Counted from the stretch's first letter, positions 34,560-46,228 are shown. The stretch is DNA of 64,000 nt from Antitrichia curtipendula (GCA_951230915.1 OX579634.1:14286725-14350724), one strand, 5' to 3'. Notes: a model not told the origin generated them from the sequence alone. Numbers and translations are program-made.

Positions 34560-34990
34560 GAATGATGGGTACCGATACGCTGGGTAATTTGCAAGTAACA
34601 CACAATATGGTAATCATGTCGTGCAATTCCCCATAGTTGTTGATATTTTTGTTGCTATTTTTTTACGCTTTGGTTGGCAAGGCACGACTTGGTCTTTCTT
34701 TTCGGATGAAAGGGATGGCACACACGTATGCATTTGTCGGGATCCAAAAAGCCCCAAACCAACATCTTCCGCAAGTTTCGGTCCCTTGGAACGCAAGATA
34801 TATATGAAAGCTCTCAAGTAGAACAAGTACAGTTCTCGAAAAAGAAGGCTTTTGAAACACCTGAAGCAAAGGAATTGAAAGAGGATGATGCGACCGAAAA
34901 AAACGGAGGAGGCCACCATTTCACACAACTTGCCCAGTTGCAAGGCTCGCTTTACTCTAAATAAATGAGCTGGACGAGCAAGGCAGCATT
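34560..34990 (+). pseudogene. Possible remnant of exons of an unknown gene
   Basis: This stretch is less AT-rich than its neighbours. The string 'CTGTCCGTAG' followed by ATGATGGGTACCGATACG and then 'CAAGTAAC' could be a small exon between an acceptor and a donor. Further on, an open frame from 34728 to 34964 (78 codons) is rich in Lys, Glu and Gln, with KKKAFETPEAKELKEDD at about residues 38-54. It ends in TAA, and AATAAA-like strings follow at about 34960 and 35001. The frame is closed upstream by a TGA near 34703, and overlapping minus-strand frames also exist. No domain is recognised. It may be a host gene fragment or chance. Confidence 0.25.
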
Positions 34991-35063
34991 TGTTGAAATT
35001 TAATAAAAATATTTCTTGATTTTGTTGGTTGAGTGAACACGTTAACTTTCTGTCAAACACGTA

Positions 35064-35606
35064 AGGTAAACCAGCCTATGACAGGCCAAGTGCCTAATAC
35101 AGACATCTATAAGATGACCCATTACAGTTTTCCATCAATCTGTGCCAGGTTTTTTCCAATTAATGTAAGCAAAACTTTATTAGGTAGGTTGATGGCTGAA
35201 ATCAATGTTTTGTATGATGGTGATGGAGATGTTAGAGACTGTTTTAGGAACTCGTCCCTTTCTAGTGTAATTCATTACATGAACTAACTTTTTTTATTCC
35301 TTTATGTCATGTCCATGTTAGAAAATATTTCAACCATGTTAGGAAATATTGTAACTGCATTGGGTGGTTTGATGACCACCATGGGTATAGTTTTTGATGG
35401 TTGTGGGATAGTCTACAAACTGTTTTGAGCCATCTGGCCAATTCACTTCAAAAATCTGTAACAAATTCATACTTTGTCAAAAAAATAAAATTTCAATTGT
35501 TCTACCAATTTTTCATGTTTGCCTTTATATGAAAAAAAAAATTCAAAATTTCAAATATGTCAACAAGGCAAACCAGGCAATCTGCCTGTCATAGGCTGGT
35601 TTACCT
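35064..35606 (+). mobile_element. TA element, group T2 copy c
   Basis: Ends AGGTAAACCAGCCTATGACA and TGTCATAGGCTGGTTTACCT are perfect inverted repeats over 20 bases (with one further offset), flanked by TA at 35062-35063 and 35607-35608. It is 543 bp. The interior shares 'TCCATGTTAGAAAATATT' and 'ATGGTTGTGGGATAGTCTA' with the T2 region of 11632-12074. The ORF at 35033-35287 crosses the left end and is rejected. Confidence 0.88.
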
Positions 35607-35608
35607 TA

Positions 35609-38211
35609 ATTGGTTTTGTTGCTTAAATTGGGGGAATAGAGAATGTTATCCGATATATTCTAGAGCTTTGTTTAAGCCCTAGTAAGAGATTCACAGATTT
35701 CTGAGGTAGTCTAGGATTCCAACAATATGAAGATGGTTTATAAACTAAAACTTGGAATAATAATTTAGAAATGACTTTCCAAAAAAATTGTAGGTTGGAT
35801 TTTATTGTTGCACTTATTATTTATTTTTCTTCATAACATTGAAAAATAATTATAAAAATACATTGTGAATTGAATATTAGAGATTTTCAAAATCTTCATT
35901 TGCTAAGAGTTTAAATGCGGAATATAGTAATTTTAAATGTTTTTATTATTATTTTATTGGTCATTTTTAAAGGATTTTTAGAAATGGAAAATTCAAAATT
36001 TGATGTAAAACAAACTTGCATACTCTTAATTATGTACTAAATGCAAACAAACAAAGTTTTAAATCTATTCCGTAAAGATGGGAAGAAACCAACCTATAAG
36101 ATTCTAAGAAGAATTGGTAGAATGGAATTAACAAGCCTTGCAAATAACAAACATCTTTGAATTTGTTCATCATCCCAAAGTATAGATGTTGGGGAATATA
36201 AGAATTAAGACAATTGCATACAAAGTTACACATAGTCTTGTCATTCAAGGTGTAAAAGAGTGCTCAATTTGCACTCATTTGGCATCAAAATTAAGATATG
36301 TACACCAAAATTTGCACTAGAATATCCACTCTTATTTGGCACCACTAATTAATTACATTGATTAAAAATTTCAAGATGAATTTCACCTCATAGTTTGTAT
36401 AAATTGCAAACTAAAAAGTAAAATAAAAATTTAAAACCTTAAGAACTAATCGCAAATCTTTAACATCATAGTTTAGTATAGAAATGAATAAAAAAAAATC
36501 TAAAATGATATTGTTAGAAAATAAAATCTTGGTAATTTTAATGATCTACATTAAAATTTTGAAAATTATCTCAATTGCTATGATGAGGATCTATAAATTT
36601 AGCATACACTATGAATTATGATGATTACTCTTTTGGATATAAAATTATAAATTTTGAATACATCAAGATTTTCTTAAGAAACATGGATGGTCATGTAACA
36701 AATAGTATTGATCTTTTGAAATTATCCTTCATCCCATATTATATGTGCATTCAAACTTATCTAAGAACTCCTCATTGTGTGCTATAACAGAAAAAACTTG
36801 TACATCAAAGCTTGCAAACCTCTTTAATAGTATGAGATTTTAATGAAAAATAATAATAAAGACACCTAATTAATTACAATTGAAGTTGTTGTAAAAGATA
36901 CAAAAGAAATAAAAACTTTAATGTTTGAGAGAATAAATCTTCAATATGCTACATCTTTACTAATTTATCAACTATTGAATTAAAAAAACATTCCATCATC
37001 ATTGATTAAGTTAAAGTACATTTCACATATTTTACAATAATTCCTTTTATAAAACACAATTACATCCCCAAACAATAGTTCTATTTAATTTAATTTATAT
37101 AGATAATATTTTGTATTTTCCAACCTTTTCACAATTTCTTTTTACTGTCATGATTCAAGCATGCTCTTTTATTTACATATTTGTAATTATTTATAACAAA
37201 TTGAAAACATGTCAAAATTATTTGGTGATGATTTGTGTTTCAATAGTCATTGATTGATGTTATGGAAATTGACAAAAACAAGTTGTTTCATTGGTTGAAT
37301 GAATCAATTATGTGTGTTATAAACTCTCTAGTCTTTGTAAAAAAAATCTAAACCTAAAACACATCATCTTATATAAATTGAATGCATTGTCCTATTCAAC
37401 AACTAATTCAAATGCAAGGACATTAAAACAAAACAATGGTGAAAGTTGCAATCTATACTCTTTTTACAATGGCTAATGTGATTCTAAGCTCTCAAATCCA
37501 AAAAAAAATTCAAATATCACGAGAACCAACATCATTTGCATGTTTGTCAAATTGTTAATATTTTTAATCTATAAATGTCTACTTCCTTCAATTTTGATGT
37601 ACAACAATGTGAAATGATGTATACCAACATGCCAAAGTATAAGAGTTTTTTTGGAGTTCTAAAAAAAATTGACAAAATATAAAATAATTCCAGATTGTGG
37701 TGCACAAAATTGAGTTTTAGATAAGGCTAACTTTGAAATCAATTTTCTTTCAAAGCACAACTTATTTTTTCTTCAAACTTCTATAGTAATATATTATATG
37801 TCACATACTATAGCTTTTGTATATCTAATTTTAGACTTTGTCCACTTAATATGCTTTTGATATGGTTGTTTGACTAAATTTTTTCACATCTATGCTCAAT
37901 TTTGTTTGTCGTTGTAGCTTGCATGTACGTAAAATATTCTATAAATCAATATATACATTCTTGATTTTAAGAGAGATCATTACAAAACTAGTTTCAAAGT
38001 GATCAATTAAATTAAAAATGCTTTATGTGCTCATTATTGCTCATTGTGCACTAAAAATGCAATTCCAAAATGCAAGCCACCGAAACACCTGTAGTTTGAA
38101 AACGTCCTTGACTTCAAAGCTATAAGATAAAGCTTTATTCTTCTATTCAATGGCAAAATAGAGCATGCAAAGCAAGGAATATTTCAATTCAAGCACATGG
38201 TCATAGACTGT
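35609..38211. other. Long anonymous AT-rich stretch
   Basis: About 2.6 kb with very low GC, no open frame over 72 codons, no inverted-repeat element and no RNA gene recognised. It is the second-longest stretch in the window with nothing assignable. Confidence 0.45.
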
Positions 38212-38551
38212 ATCCAAACACCCAAAACCGTCCATATACTCATTCTTAACAAGTAGACTTCCATTGACAATGTCCCAAGAGTGCCATTAAAATGTTCCCT
38301 TACTTAATTGCGATAACTGGTTGTTGATTCTCTAGATTTTGGTTTCATAACAGAGCTACGAAGCAGTTTTGAAGGCCTAGGGAGTTTCTACTTTGAAAAT
38401 TCATAGTAATTACATGCCTTATCGTTATTTTTTTAAATTCATGGTTTTCAATTGCCAATACTACAAAATATTTTCTTTCTTTCTTAAAGAAGGTGCCTCC
38501 AACTATGCTGAATTGCTTGTATCTTGACGGTTACGGGTGTTTTCACCTTAG
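38212..38551 (-). mobile_element. Probable inverted-repeat element related to T3
   Basis: The left side contains CCAAACACCCAAAACCGTCC near 38214. The right side, in reverse complement, reads AAGGTGAAAACACCCGTAACC. The block 'CTCTAACTACATTGAATTGC'-like near 38500 resembles, inverted, sequence at about 18605-18645. The limits and target duplication are uncertain. Confidence 0.4.
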
Positions 38552-38783
38552 TTCCCTGTATACCAGTTCAAGCAGTCCATTTGTTTGCTTCTAATAATTG
38601 AGTGACCACAAACTTTAGTGGCAGCATATGTTGTAGCACAATTGAAATTTAAGCTCAACAATGTTGCTGTTCCGGTGCAGCTGCTGAACATATTGAGGTT
38701 GAGACATAGAGACCCCCACCACTCCAATAATGTGTTACGAATGTGTTGCTTGAAAGGCTTCACATTATTGGCAATGCACTTAA

Positions 38784-39756
38784 CCCCAAAATGACATTCA
38801 ATTTCTGGGGTTCAAAAACATTGTTGCTTTTGAAGCTTTATGGATCTAAATGTATTCAAGTTATACAAATCTCAACCGTACAATATTGTAGTGTACATGT
38901 TGTAGATGACATGTACAAAATTTGAAACTAATTGGCCACATAGATTGCAAGATCATAATGTTTTAGTGTTGAAAATGGATGCTGAAATTTTCCCCAAAAC
39001 ACATTTGGAGGTGAAATTTGATTTCTAAACCTACTCAAATGAAAAAACTTTGCACTACAAAATGATTCAAAACTAGTATGCAAACACATTGGTGGAAAAA
39101 AAATTCATTAAATTGACTCATTGTTTCTACAAAACGGCTTGAAATGTCAAAAATCAGCAAGAAAAATTGCAAAAAACAGATCTAAAGCTGAACCTCCTTC
39201 TACTAGAATGCTTCTCTGTCATTCATTAATTCTTGGATTAACATGAAATTTTAGCCACACAAACTAGACTAGTATACGCAATTTTTCCAAAAAGAATTAT
39301 TGAAAATGGACTCTGTATGAAGAAGAAACAAGCCGTCAAAGTTCACTATACCCCCAAAATGGCAGGATTTGGAACTTCGAATTGCTCCCAAACGTTCAAA
39401 ACAACTTGGATTGACATGAAAACTTTACCACAATAACTATACTTCAAGGGGAACAAAACCCAATATTTTTTTTTTATTGAAAATGAGCAATGGATGAAGG
39501 AGATACAAGGCCTCGAAGTTGCAGCCCTAAAATACAATTTGGTGAACTCAAATTGAAGTTGTGAACTTCGATTGGCTTCCAAAAAATCAATAAACCTTGG
39601 ATTAATCTGAAAATTTTATCACTCAAACTAGAGGGGAGAATGAAACTTTTCCAACAATTTTTATTGAATTTGGACCTTGTATGCAAAAGTTACAGCACTT
39701 TGAACTGGACTTGAAATTGTGTGAGGACACTTTCTGTCCTCTTTGTCATTTTGGGG
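38784..39756 (+). mobile_element. TTAA element, group C copy 2
   Basis: Ends CCCCAAAATGACA and TGTCATTTTGGGG, flanked by TTAA at 38780-38783 and 39757-39760. It is 973 bp. It is near-identical along its length to C1 at 2565-3535, differing by scattered substitutions and a longer T-run near 39465, so this is the youngest-looking pair of TTAA elements here. The left flank lies in a sequence read as ORF 38548-38763. The right TTAA is used by the following T3 element. The ORF at 39346-39582 corresponds to 3128-3361 in C1. Confidence 0.9.
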
Positions 39757-39759
39757 TTA

Positions 39760-40053
39760 AGGTGGGTACCCCTCTAACCGCCACTTTTTCATACTGTGCC
39801 TAGTTAGTATTATTCAAGGGGTCAAATTTTCATTTCATATTTCCTTGTTGGCAAGTGAAAGGAGGTTCCTAACCCACCAAAGCACGTGCCATTTGGATAC
39901 CGTATGCAAAAGTTATGGAGGGACAAAGTTTTTTGGGATAGAGGTTTTAATAATCGTTTCTCCAACATACGTACTTCAGTTGTTGATTTTGGAGATGTAC
40001 CCGTAGTGATGATGGTAGGCTTAGGCAAGGTGTGAGTTTGAGGGTACCCACTT
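39760..40053 (+). mobile_element. TA element, group T3 copy f, in the C2 flank
   Basis: It begins AGGTGGGTACCCCTC immediately after TA at 39758-39759, which lies inside the right TTAA of C2. The right end is GAGGGTACCCACTTGA, a slightly decayed terminus. It is about 294 bp. The interior has 'CCGCCACTTTTTCATACTG', 'AAGTGAAAGGAGGTTCC' and 'TATGCAAAAGTTATGGAGGG'. Confidence 0.82.
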
Positions 40054-40114
40054 GATTACTTGTTTTTCTCATTAGTTCATTTTCAGTTTATGGGATCATG
40101 AAGCAAATGCTTAA

Positions 40115-41063
40115 CCCCTAAATGATTTGGACTATGGTTTCATCCAAAACACTTCAAATTGCCATTTCTAGTACAAGTACAATATTTTACAAAAAATAAA
40201 TCATTTTTAGATACATGTAACCAAAGGATCTTGTAGTACGCTAAATTGAGAAGGTGAGAAAAAAGTTTCAAAAATTCCCACCATATAGATTGCAAGATAT
40301 TATTGTTTGAAGTGACAATTATCCCTTTTTTGGCCCTGCAAAAAATCAAGCAGCTGCACTTCACAAGGTCACATTTGTATGAAAAAATGTCCAAAATGGT
40401 GGTGCTTCTTTGGATTCATTCTTCAAGGCAAGTTGTCTACATGCTTGAAAAAATTCAAATCATTTGGAATTGTACAACATGTAGGAAAAAATAATAAGTA
40501 GAAAGAAGTAGATAATGGTTCAAAATATTAAACTGTTGACAATTTATTTATGGAATTGGAAAATACCAATCCCAGTGGTTGTAGTGTTATCATAAAAAAT
40601 CTACACCTTATTTTTTTTAAAAATTTTCCAAAAATATTGAAAACCAATAGTTTAATGAAGGACATCAAAGTTTGTCTTAGAATAGAGATTCCATAACTAC
40701 CTACAAACTACCCTCAAACTAAAACTCATAACTTTCATCTCATTAATCAAAATGGAATGATTTAAAGCTTTCCATGTGTATATAAATCTAGAGAACTAAT
40801 TTCAAATTTTTATGTTTTTTAAAAATGATTTAAAAAAAAGTTCTTTTTTTCTCTCTGGATTGCCTATTGAGCAATGAAAACTACATATCATACAATAACT
40901 TTTTAACCATGTAGCCAAAAATTATGAAAATTGTTGGGCCTTAAAGCTACTTCTTGGGCACATGTTGTGTGAAAATTTCAAAGAAAAAAAATAAAAATTC
41001 CATTTATAGTGAGCTTCCAAAATCACTATGTTGCCAAAAAAATGCAGTTTAGGCATTTAGGGG
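40115..41063 (+). mobile_element. TTAA element, group A copy 6
   Basis: Ends CCCCTAAATG and GCATTTAGGGG, flanked by TTAA at 40111-40114 and 41064-41067. It is 949 bp. Landmarks are 'CCATTTCTAGTACAAGTAC' near 40162, 'AACCAAAGGATCTTGTAGTA' near 40219, 'AGCAGCTGCACTTCACAAGG' near 40349, and 'CATAACTTTCATCTCATTAA' and 'AATAACTTTTTAACCATGTA' modules near 40728 and 40896. The terminal 10 bases differ from other A copies but match each other (CATTTAG/CTAAATG). Confidence 0.9.
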
Positions 41064-41067
41064 TTAA

Positions 41068-41391
41068 TTCTAAATTGCACCATACTTTTCTGACATCTTT
41101 GCTATGAAAGCTCCAATGTGACTCTGTAACCATGTTCTTGTATTGTAGCTTACTCTAGGACCTTTGTTCTGGACCAATGATACGACAAATTATTGACCAG
41201 TTTTTTCCAATAATAAATGGTTCAGTTGGTATTGATCTTGTTTGAACAAAATTAAACTCGGGTTTAATTTAGCTTCCAGTAAATATATATATATATATAT
41301 ATTTAAAAAAATTCCCAAAAGACTGTAGAAAATGTAAGTATAGCCCATTTTTGGATTCCTCAAAGGTTTACAGGTACTTATGAATTATGTA
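41068..41391. other. Anonymous DNA with (AT)n
   Basis: An AT dinucleotide run lies at about 41285-41302. No gene was seen. It ends at the target duplication of the LINE. Confidence 0.5.
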
Positions 41392-41552
41392 AGTAACATA
41401 ATTGTTTTTTTTTGTTTTATTTTTGAACAAGTGGAAAGTACCATAGCATTAAAAAACCAAGGAACAACAGCCAAGCCGAGGCTGGCAAATGAAGAGATAA
41501 GAGCCAAACAGAAAAAAGGAAAAGCAAAGGACGGACCAAGAACCGAAACGAA

Positions 41553-42296
41553 CTAAGAGAAGGAACAAATGGTAGGTCCCTTCCTACTCCAAACGATGGT
41601 CGATCCACTCCGAAAAGCTAACACAGGAGATTGGAGCCAAATACTATCAAACTTGGACCAAATGATATCATGTTGTTGGGGGTGTTGTCGGGAATTAATC
41701 TGGGCCTTGAGTTGAGCTGCTCTACCTGAGTCCAAAAGGGCATTCCAAAGTTTATCTTGTAGTAGACTTGGGGGCCAGGTGCTCCTTGAGAAAACAATGT
41801 TGTTGCGAGCGATCCAAATGAGCCACAAGGAGGTGCCTCTAAGTAAAGACCAGATGGTATGGAAGCTAGTGAATCGATTTGGAATAGTGGAACCAAAGAT
41901 ACACTGAATGGCATCGAACCCAATGTGAGGCCCCATGATAGGTTGAGATCCTGATATGTGGTGGATAATCGACTGAGTGTAGTTCTATACCTCTTGGGCT
42001 TGTGGGCAAACAAAGAAGCGGTGCATAGGTGTTTCCTCAAGACCTAGTGTGCAACAGTTGCAATTGGTGTCGATGCTAGGGGCAATGCGGGCTCTCCACA
42101 AGTGAACGGCAACAGGTTTGTGCCAGACAGACCACATGAAGGCTGCGTCCTTAAGAGATCGAGCCTTGTGCCACACATCTTTCCAGTTGGGAGTGAAGGT
42201 GGGTGGAAGGTGTCCGGCCCATTTTGACATGATGGTGGTCTTTGGTTGGGCATTATGGGTGATAAAAGAGCGACCTACAGATGTTGAGTATTCCAT
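41553..42296 (-). pseudogene. LINE ORF2 C-terminal zinc-ribbon-like region
   Basis: The minus-strand frame contains 'VWHKPVAVHLWRARI', then 'CNCCTLGLEETPMHRFFVC', the Trp-rich plus Cys/His pattern found at the C terminus of ORF2 in plant LINEs (zf-RVT family). This is followed by 'SLWLIWIARNNIVFS', also common in these proteins. A stop separates the zinc region (41985-42296) from the tail (41553-41936), so it is broken. The pattern supports a plant rather than animal L1. Confidence 0.85.
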
Positions 42297-42380
42297 TAGT
42301 GATAGACCATTACTCCATTGCCAACGCCCTGGGTCGAAGACCAGACCTTGTATGATGCCATGAAATACGAAATAGGAAGC

Positions 42381-43517
42381 TCAATTTTGGCTCTTGTGGA
42401 TCTGCACCACCCTAATCCTTCGTGTGTATCCACAATATTCAACTTCATCATTGTTAGGCGAGGTAAATGAAAGTATCCTAGAGGTGTGACCCACGATTGC
42501 TGTTTTGGTTCCTTGAGATAGAGAGAATGTATGGACTTCAGAGTGATGGAGATTAAAATTCGGACCACTAATCTGCCAAGTCATAATTGGGATTGGATCG
42601 TCAGGTTGAGAATATATCCCTACCCATTCTCTTTCTTGAGCCTGATCAAAGAAGGAAGTGAGGAGTACAATCCATTGGGGTGGGATTCTCGATCTCAAAT
42701 AAAACCAATGATGGCGTTCAAGATCAGTAAGTGAAAATGTAGAGGATAGGTCTTCCCATGATCTAAAGTCGTGTAGGTCAGAGTCCCACAAGTCACCTAT
42801 GGTCCTTAGCCCTTGTTGGGCAAGTTCCCTCGCCCTAGCAGCCGAGAAATTAAAGTTAGCTCCGATGAAGCTGGTGGACCACCACAAGCTAGTTGTAAGA
42901 ACCTCGTCAGAGGTGGAAGGTGGTATGAGTTTGATCTTCTTCACAAGGTGTCGCCAAGCAGAGGTAATGCGGTTCCATACCCTTGAGCCTCTTGAGACTG
43001 ATGGTCTATGTACCATGAGCCATGCTTGAAAATGATACCAATAGCCACTTTTAGGATGTGGATTCATCTTATGGATGCCATAGCGAAGTAAAACCTTGAG
43101 GTTGGAAATCCCTAGTTCAATGGCATACAGGAGCCACTTGGCAAGTAGGGCATTAAGAGAAACCTCGGGATCTAATAGTTTCAAGCCGCCAGCCATATTT
43201 GGAAGACAACAATCATCCCAAGATACTCTTGCTCTGGCAATATATTCAGTCCCGCTCCATAAGAAATTCCTTAGATTTATGCGTATAATGCGAATAGCTT
43301 GTAGCAAACCACTCCAAATCGCAATGAAGTAGTAAAGTGTGGAGAGGAGGATCGCATTTACCACTGTGGCACAACTGGCTAGAGATAGACGCTGAGTGGT
43401 CCAATAGGTTAATTTCTTTGTGATTTTGTCTTTGAGAAAGTTGTCTATGTCGTGGGTTTCCAATGAGATTCCGAATGGAGCCCTGAGAAGCTTGGATAGC
43501 GAGCCTGGGGCGGCCAT
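42381..43517 (-). pseudogene. LINE ORF2 post-RT region, 378-codon open segment
   Basis: This is the longest open frame in the window. Residues near 30-60 read 'KKLTYWTTQRLSLASCATVV', followed by 'LLSTLYYFIAIWSG', then 'INLRNFLWSG' and 'RVSWDDCCLPNMAGGLKLLD'. This sequence follows the RT palm in plant LINEs (the 'W..k.LS.agr..li..vl..ip.y' and 'W..vc.p...GGLg..d' patterns). It is out of frame with the RT segment upstream and with the zinc region downstream. Confidence 0.88.
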
Positions 43518-43585
43518 ATAAGATCAAAGTTCTCCAACCATGCCGGTTTTGGTCTAGAAGAAAACCAATAGCCAATGCTCTTGGT

Positions 43586-44470
43586 CTAGTTCAATAGTAA
43601 ACCAAAAGCTGAACCAAAATGATTGAGAAGGGATACGGTGTTTCTCAGAAACACTTCTTCTTCTAGGATGGAAAAACCAGCATCATCAGCATATTGAGAT
43701 AGTAATTGTTCAAGGTCACTCTGTGGGAGTGGAATTCCTTTAATCCTCTCCAGACGTTGTTCTCTATTCGCGGCCATATTGAGAGCTTCTCCTATGAGAA
43801 GAAATAGATATGGCGCAAGCGGGTAGCCTTGTCTAACACCACGCTGAATGGGAAATTGGTTTGTGGCCTTCCCATTTAATGACACGGTGGCAGAAGCGTC
43901 TTGAAGTAACATGGAGACTAGGGAGATGAAGGACTCCAGAATACCCAATTTCTTCATAACTGGGAATGGAAAGTCCCATGATACTACATCATAGGCCTTT
44001 GTGAAGTCGAGCTTTAGGGCGATTAAGTCCAAATCTGATTCCTTAGCGCATTCTATAGTTTCGTATTGGAGGAGGATGTTGCATAAGATGTGTGTATGGG
44101 GAAGAAAGGCCGATTGTTCGGGGCTAATGACATCTCTCAAGAGACTTTGTAGCCTAATCTGTAGCGCCTTAGCAATAATCTTATACGAGACATTAAGTAA
44201 GGTGATTGGACGCCAATTAGAGAGGTTTGCACGGTCACCTGTTTTGAAGATGAGGGCGATAGTTCCCGAGGTCATGCCAAGAGGAAGGTGTTTTTGGGAT
44301 ATCGCTAGCTGTACCATCTTCGTGAAGTCCCCTCCAGTAAGGTCCCAAAATTTGCAGAAGAAGTCCACAGATATTCCATCAGGGCCTAGGCTGCGACCTT
44401 TAGCCATCTGCAGGAGGGCTTGATGAAGTTCTGCTTCAATAAATGGGAGATCAAGTTGTTGGGCCATCAC
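43586..44470 (-). pseudogene. LINE reverse transcriptase domain, 294 codons
   Basis: Catalytic motifs are intact in this segment: 'KGRSLGPDGIS' at residues 24-34, 'LSNWRPITLLNVSYKI' at 83-98, 'LKLDFTKAYD' with the first catalytic Asp at 152-161, 'GVRQGYPLAPYLFLL' at 211-225, and the YADD box with the two further Asp residues at 260-263. The frame extends upstream of the first Met into 'DRELILD' before a stop. It ends with a TAG directly after 'GLLLN', where intact relatives continue. It belongs to ORF2 and would prime reverse transcription at nicked target DNA; this copy is inactive. Confidence 0.92.
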
Positions 44471-44566
44471 TAGGGAGAACCGATTTTGGACTCAGTCTAA
44501 TATCAATTCCCGGTCTGCTATAATTTGAGGGGAGTTGATTTCCCAAGTATATAGTTTAGTATAGAA

Positions 44567-45211
44567 GGGTGAATGCCTGGTTGACGGGCTCAAAATTGTG
44601 TCACACTTTTGAAAACTGCACTTATCAAATTTTCAAATGCGGTTTGGGTATATTAGAAAAATTTAACTTGAAAAAAAAAAGTTCATTTTAGGGTCTTAAA
44701 CTTGATTATGAACATAACTATGTTGTTAAATTTTTTTTGTGGCAAAATATGAAAGTATAGGGGACTTTTAAAAAAAGATGGGTGTGACAAATTTGTTGTC
44801 AACACATTTTTCAAGGACTTTTTACAGATGGTTTAGGTTCTTAAATTCATACGAAGGACTATGATTTTAGTGGATGTTTTAGTAAATTTTTACAAAATTA
44901 TAATCTTGTTGTGTAAATACGTATTGAATGTCGGCAAAGGACTTTTTAATGACTATTCAAACACTGAATTTTATGAAGTCTTTTTCTTATAGCCAATATT
45001 TTTTTTTACAAAAATGATTTTTTCTAAGGTATAATGATTTTCAAGGTCTAGGGGCGCTCAAAAAGCTAAGGACTTTTTGAATTTTTTTAGAATTTTTTTC
45101 TTATAGAATTCACTTCCAAGTATTTCACTCCCAAACATTTTACTCACAAGAAAGGACTTTTTGGACTTGGACTTTTGCCAAAAATGAGCCACACAACCAT
45201 GCATCTGCCCA
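44567..45211. mobile_element. AT-rich inverted-repeat insert splitting the LINE linker
   Basis: The left end is GGGTGAATGCCTGGTTG. The right end, in reverse complement, is TGGGCAGATGCATGGTTG; both go on to GGCTCA, giving an imperfect inverted repeat of about 25 bases. GAA flanks it at 44564-44566 and 45212-45214. It is 645 bp and strongly AT-rich, unlike the LINE on either side. The protein reads 'EGICTQF' to its right and 'YTKLYTWEIN' to its left, pieces that are adjacent in relatives, which fixes the junction. The family is unknown; a 3-bp duplication would fit CACTA or PIF/Harbinger types. The ORF at 45058-45405 mixes LINE and insert. Confidence 0.75.
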
Positions 45212-45457
45212 GAATTGAGTGCAGATTCCCTCAATTTCACTTCTTTCATATTGCAGTGTACCTTCGTCATCACGGAGCTCAATAATTGATGAAGTATTAG
45301 ACACCTCCTGAATTGCTTTGAAAAACTCAGCTGATAGACGATCCCCAAAGAGCCTCCATTTAGCTCGTGATCAAATTTTTTGGCCATTGATTTTCCGGTT
45401 CTCAAAGCTGGATAGTTGCGATTGAATAAGAGTAACCTCCTCTTGGAGTTGTGTACA

Positions 45458-46228
45458 CTAGGATGGGCTTTGTAGCAGGCTTGACTTTTGGTCTAGATTA
45501 GAGCAGAGGGATGCTTCTCGCTTACGGTAGTCATGTGCCCGTTGAATGCAATGGTGCTGATAAAAGCGTAAAACCCTTTTCAATTTGAAGAAGAACGAGG
45601 TAGTTGGTGGAGCCCTGGTCCAAATGTCACGAATTGCTTGGTCAGTTTCCTCGAGGTAGAGGGAGGACATGATCCATCTATTAGGGCGATGAACTGGCTT
45701 AGCTAGCTCTAAAATGAGGGAGACAGGATGATGATCCGATCGAGTATTGTCTCCCCAAATGCGGTACTCTAGTATCTTCCTTTGATGAGTTGTGGAGTCA
45801 GGAAATATATAAAAACGATCTAGGCGTGCCATAATGCGGACATTGTTAGATCTAGCATTATCCCAGGAGTATGATAGGCTTGGAGAAGTAAGATGAACCT
45901 CCTCTACTTGTAAGGATTGTTTGAGGCCGTTGAAAAGAAGCCTCTCTGCAACCGAGATCGAGTTGCTACGTGTATTAGACTTGTCACTTCTTCTTTCTAC
46001 CATGTTGAAGCCGCCAAGCATGAACCATCTGCAAGTCTTGGGAAGCTCACGTGCTAGGGTCTCCCAAAGGACCTTTCGTGGGAGGGAACCAGTAGGGGCA
46101 TAAATATTAACAAAACCTAAGTCGCCTCCAGGTATGCGTGCAAGTATAACCCAATGGACTCTTCCCCCACATAATGATCTTGACTGAGAGATCAATTTTG
46201 CCCATCTAGAAGAGATGAACAGCGCCAC
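45458..46228 (-). pseudogene. LINE apurinic endonuclease domain segment, 256 codons
   Basis: The endonuclease nicks target DNA before reverse transcription. Visible motifs are 'GFVNIYAPTGS' at residues 38-48, 'FMLGGFNMVERR' at 69-80, 'SYSWDNARSNN' at 119-129, 'ARLDRFYI' at 134-141 and 'SDHHPVSL' at 164-171. In active relatives the second motif is GGDFN; here the Asp codon is absent, a likely loss of activity. The N-terminal part with 'LLLQEHKL' (the catalytic Glu) lies upstream at about 46345-46370 in another frame after a stop. Confidence 0.88.

Noticed and set aside
34614..35060. 148-codon minus-strand frame
   Set aside because: It overlaps the plus-strand segments with more gene-like signals, is rich in Leu/Phe/Cys, and continues into AT-rich DNA; read as a shadow.
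41417..41608. Minus-strand frame after the LINE ORF2
   Set aside because: It falls in the 3' untranslated part of the LINE just before its A-rich tail and overlaps ORF2's last codons in another frame.
44001..44423. Plus-strand frame of 140 codons within the LINE
   Set aside because: Antisense shadow of the reverse transcriptase coding region, whose motifs are unambiguous on the minus strand.
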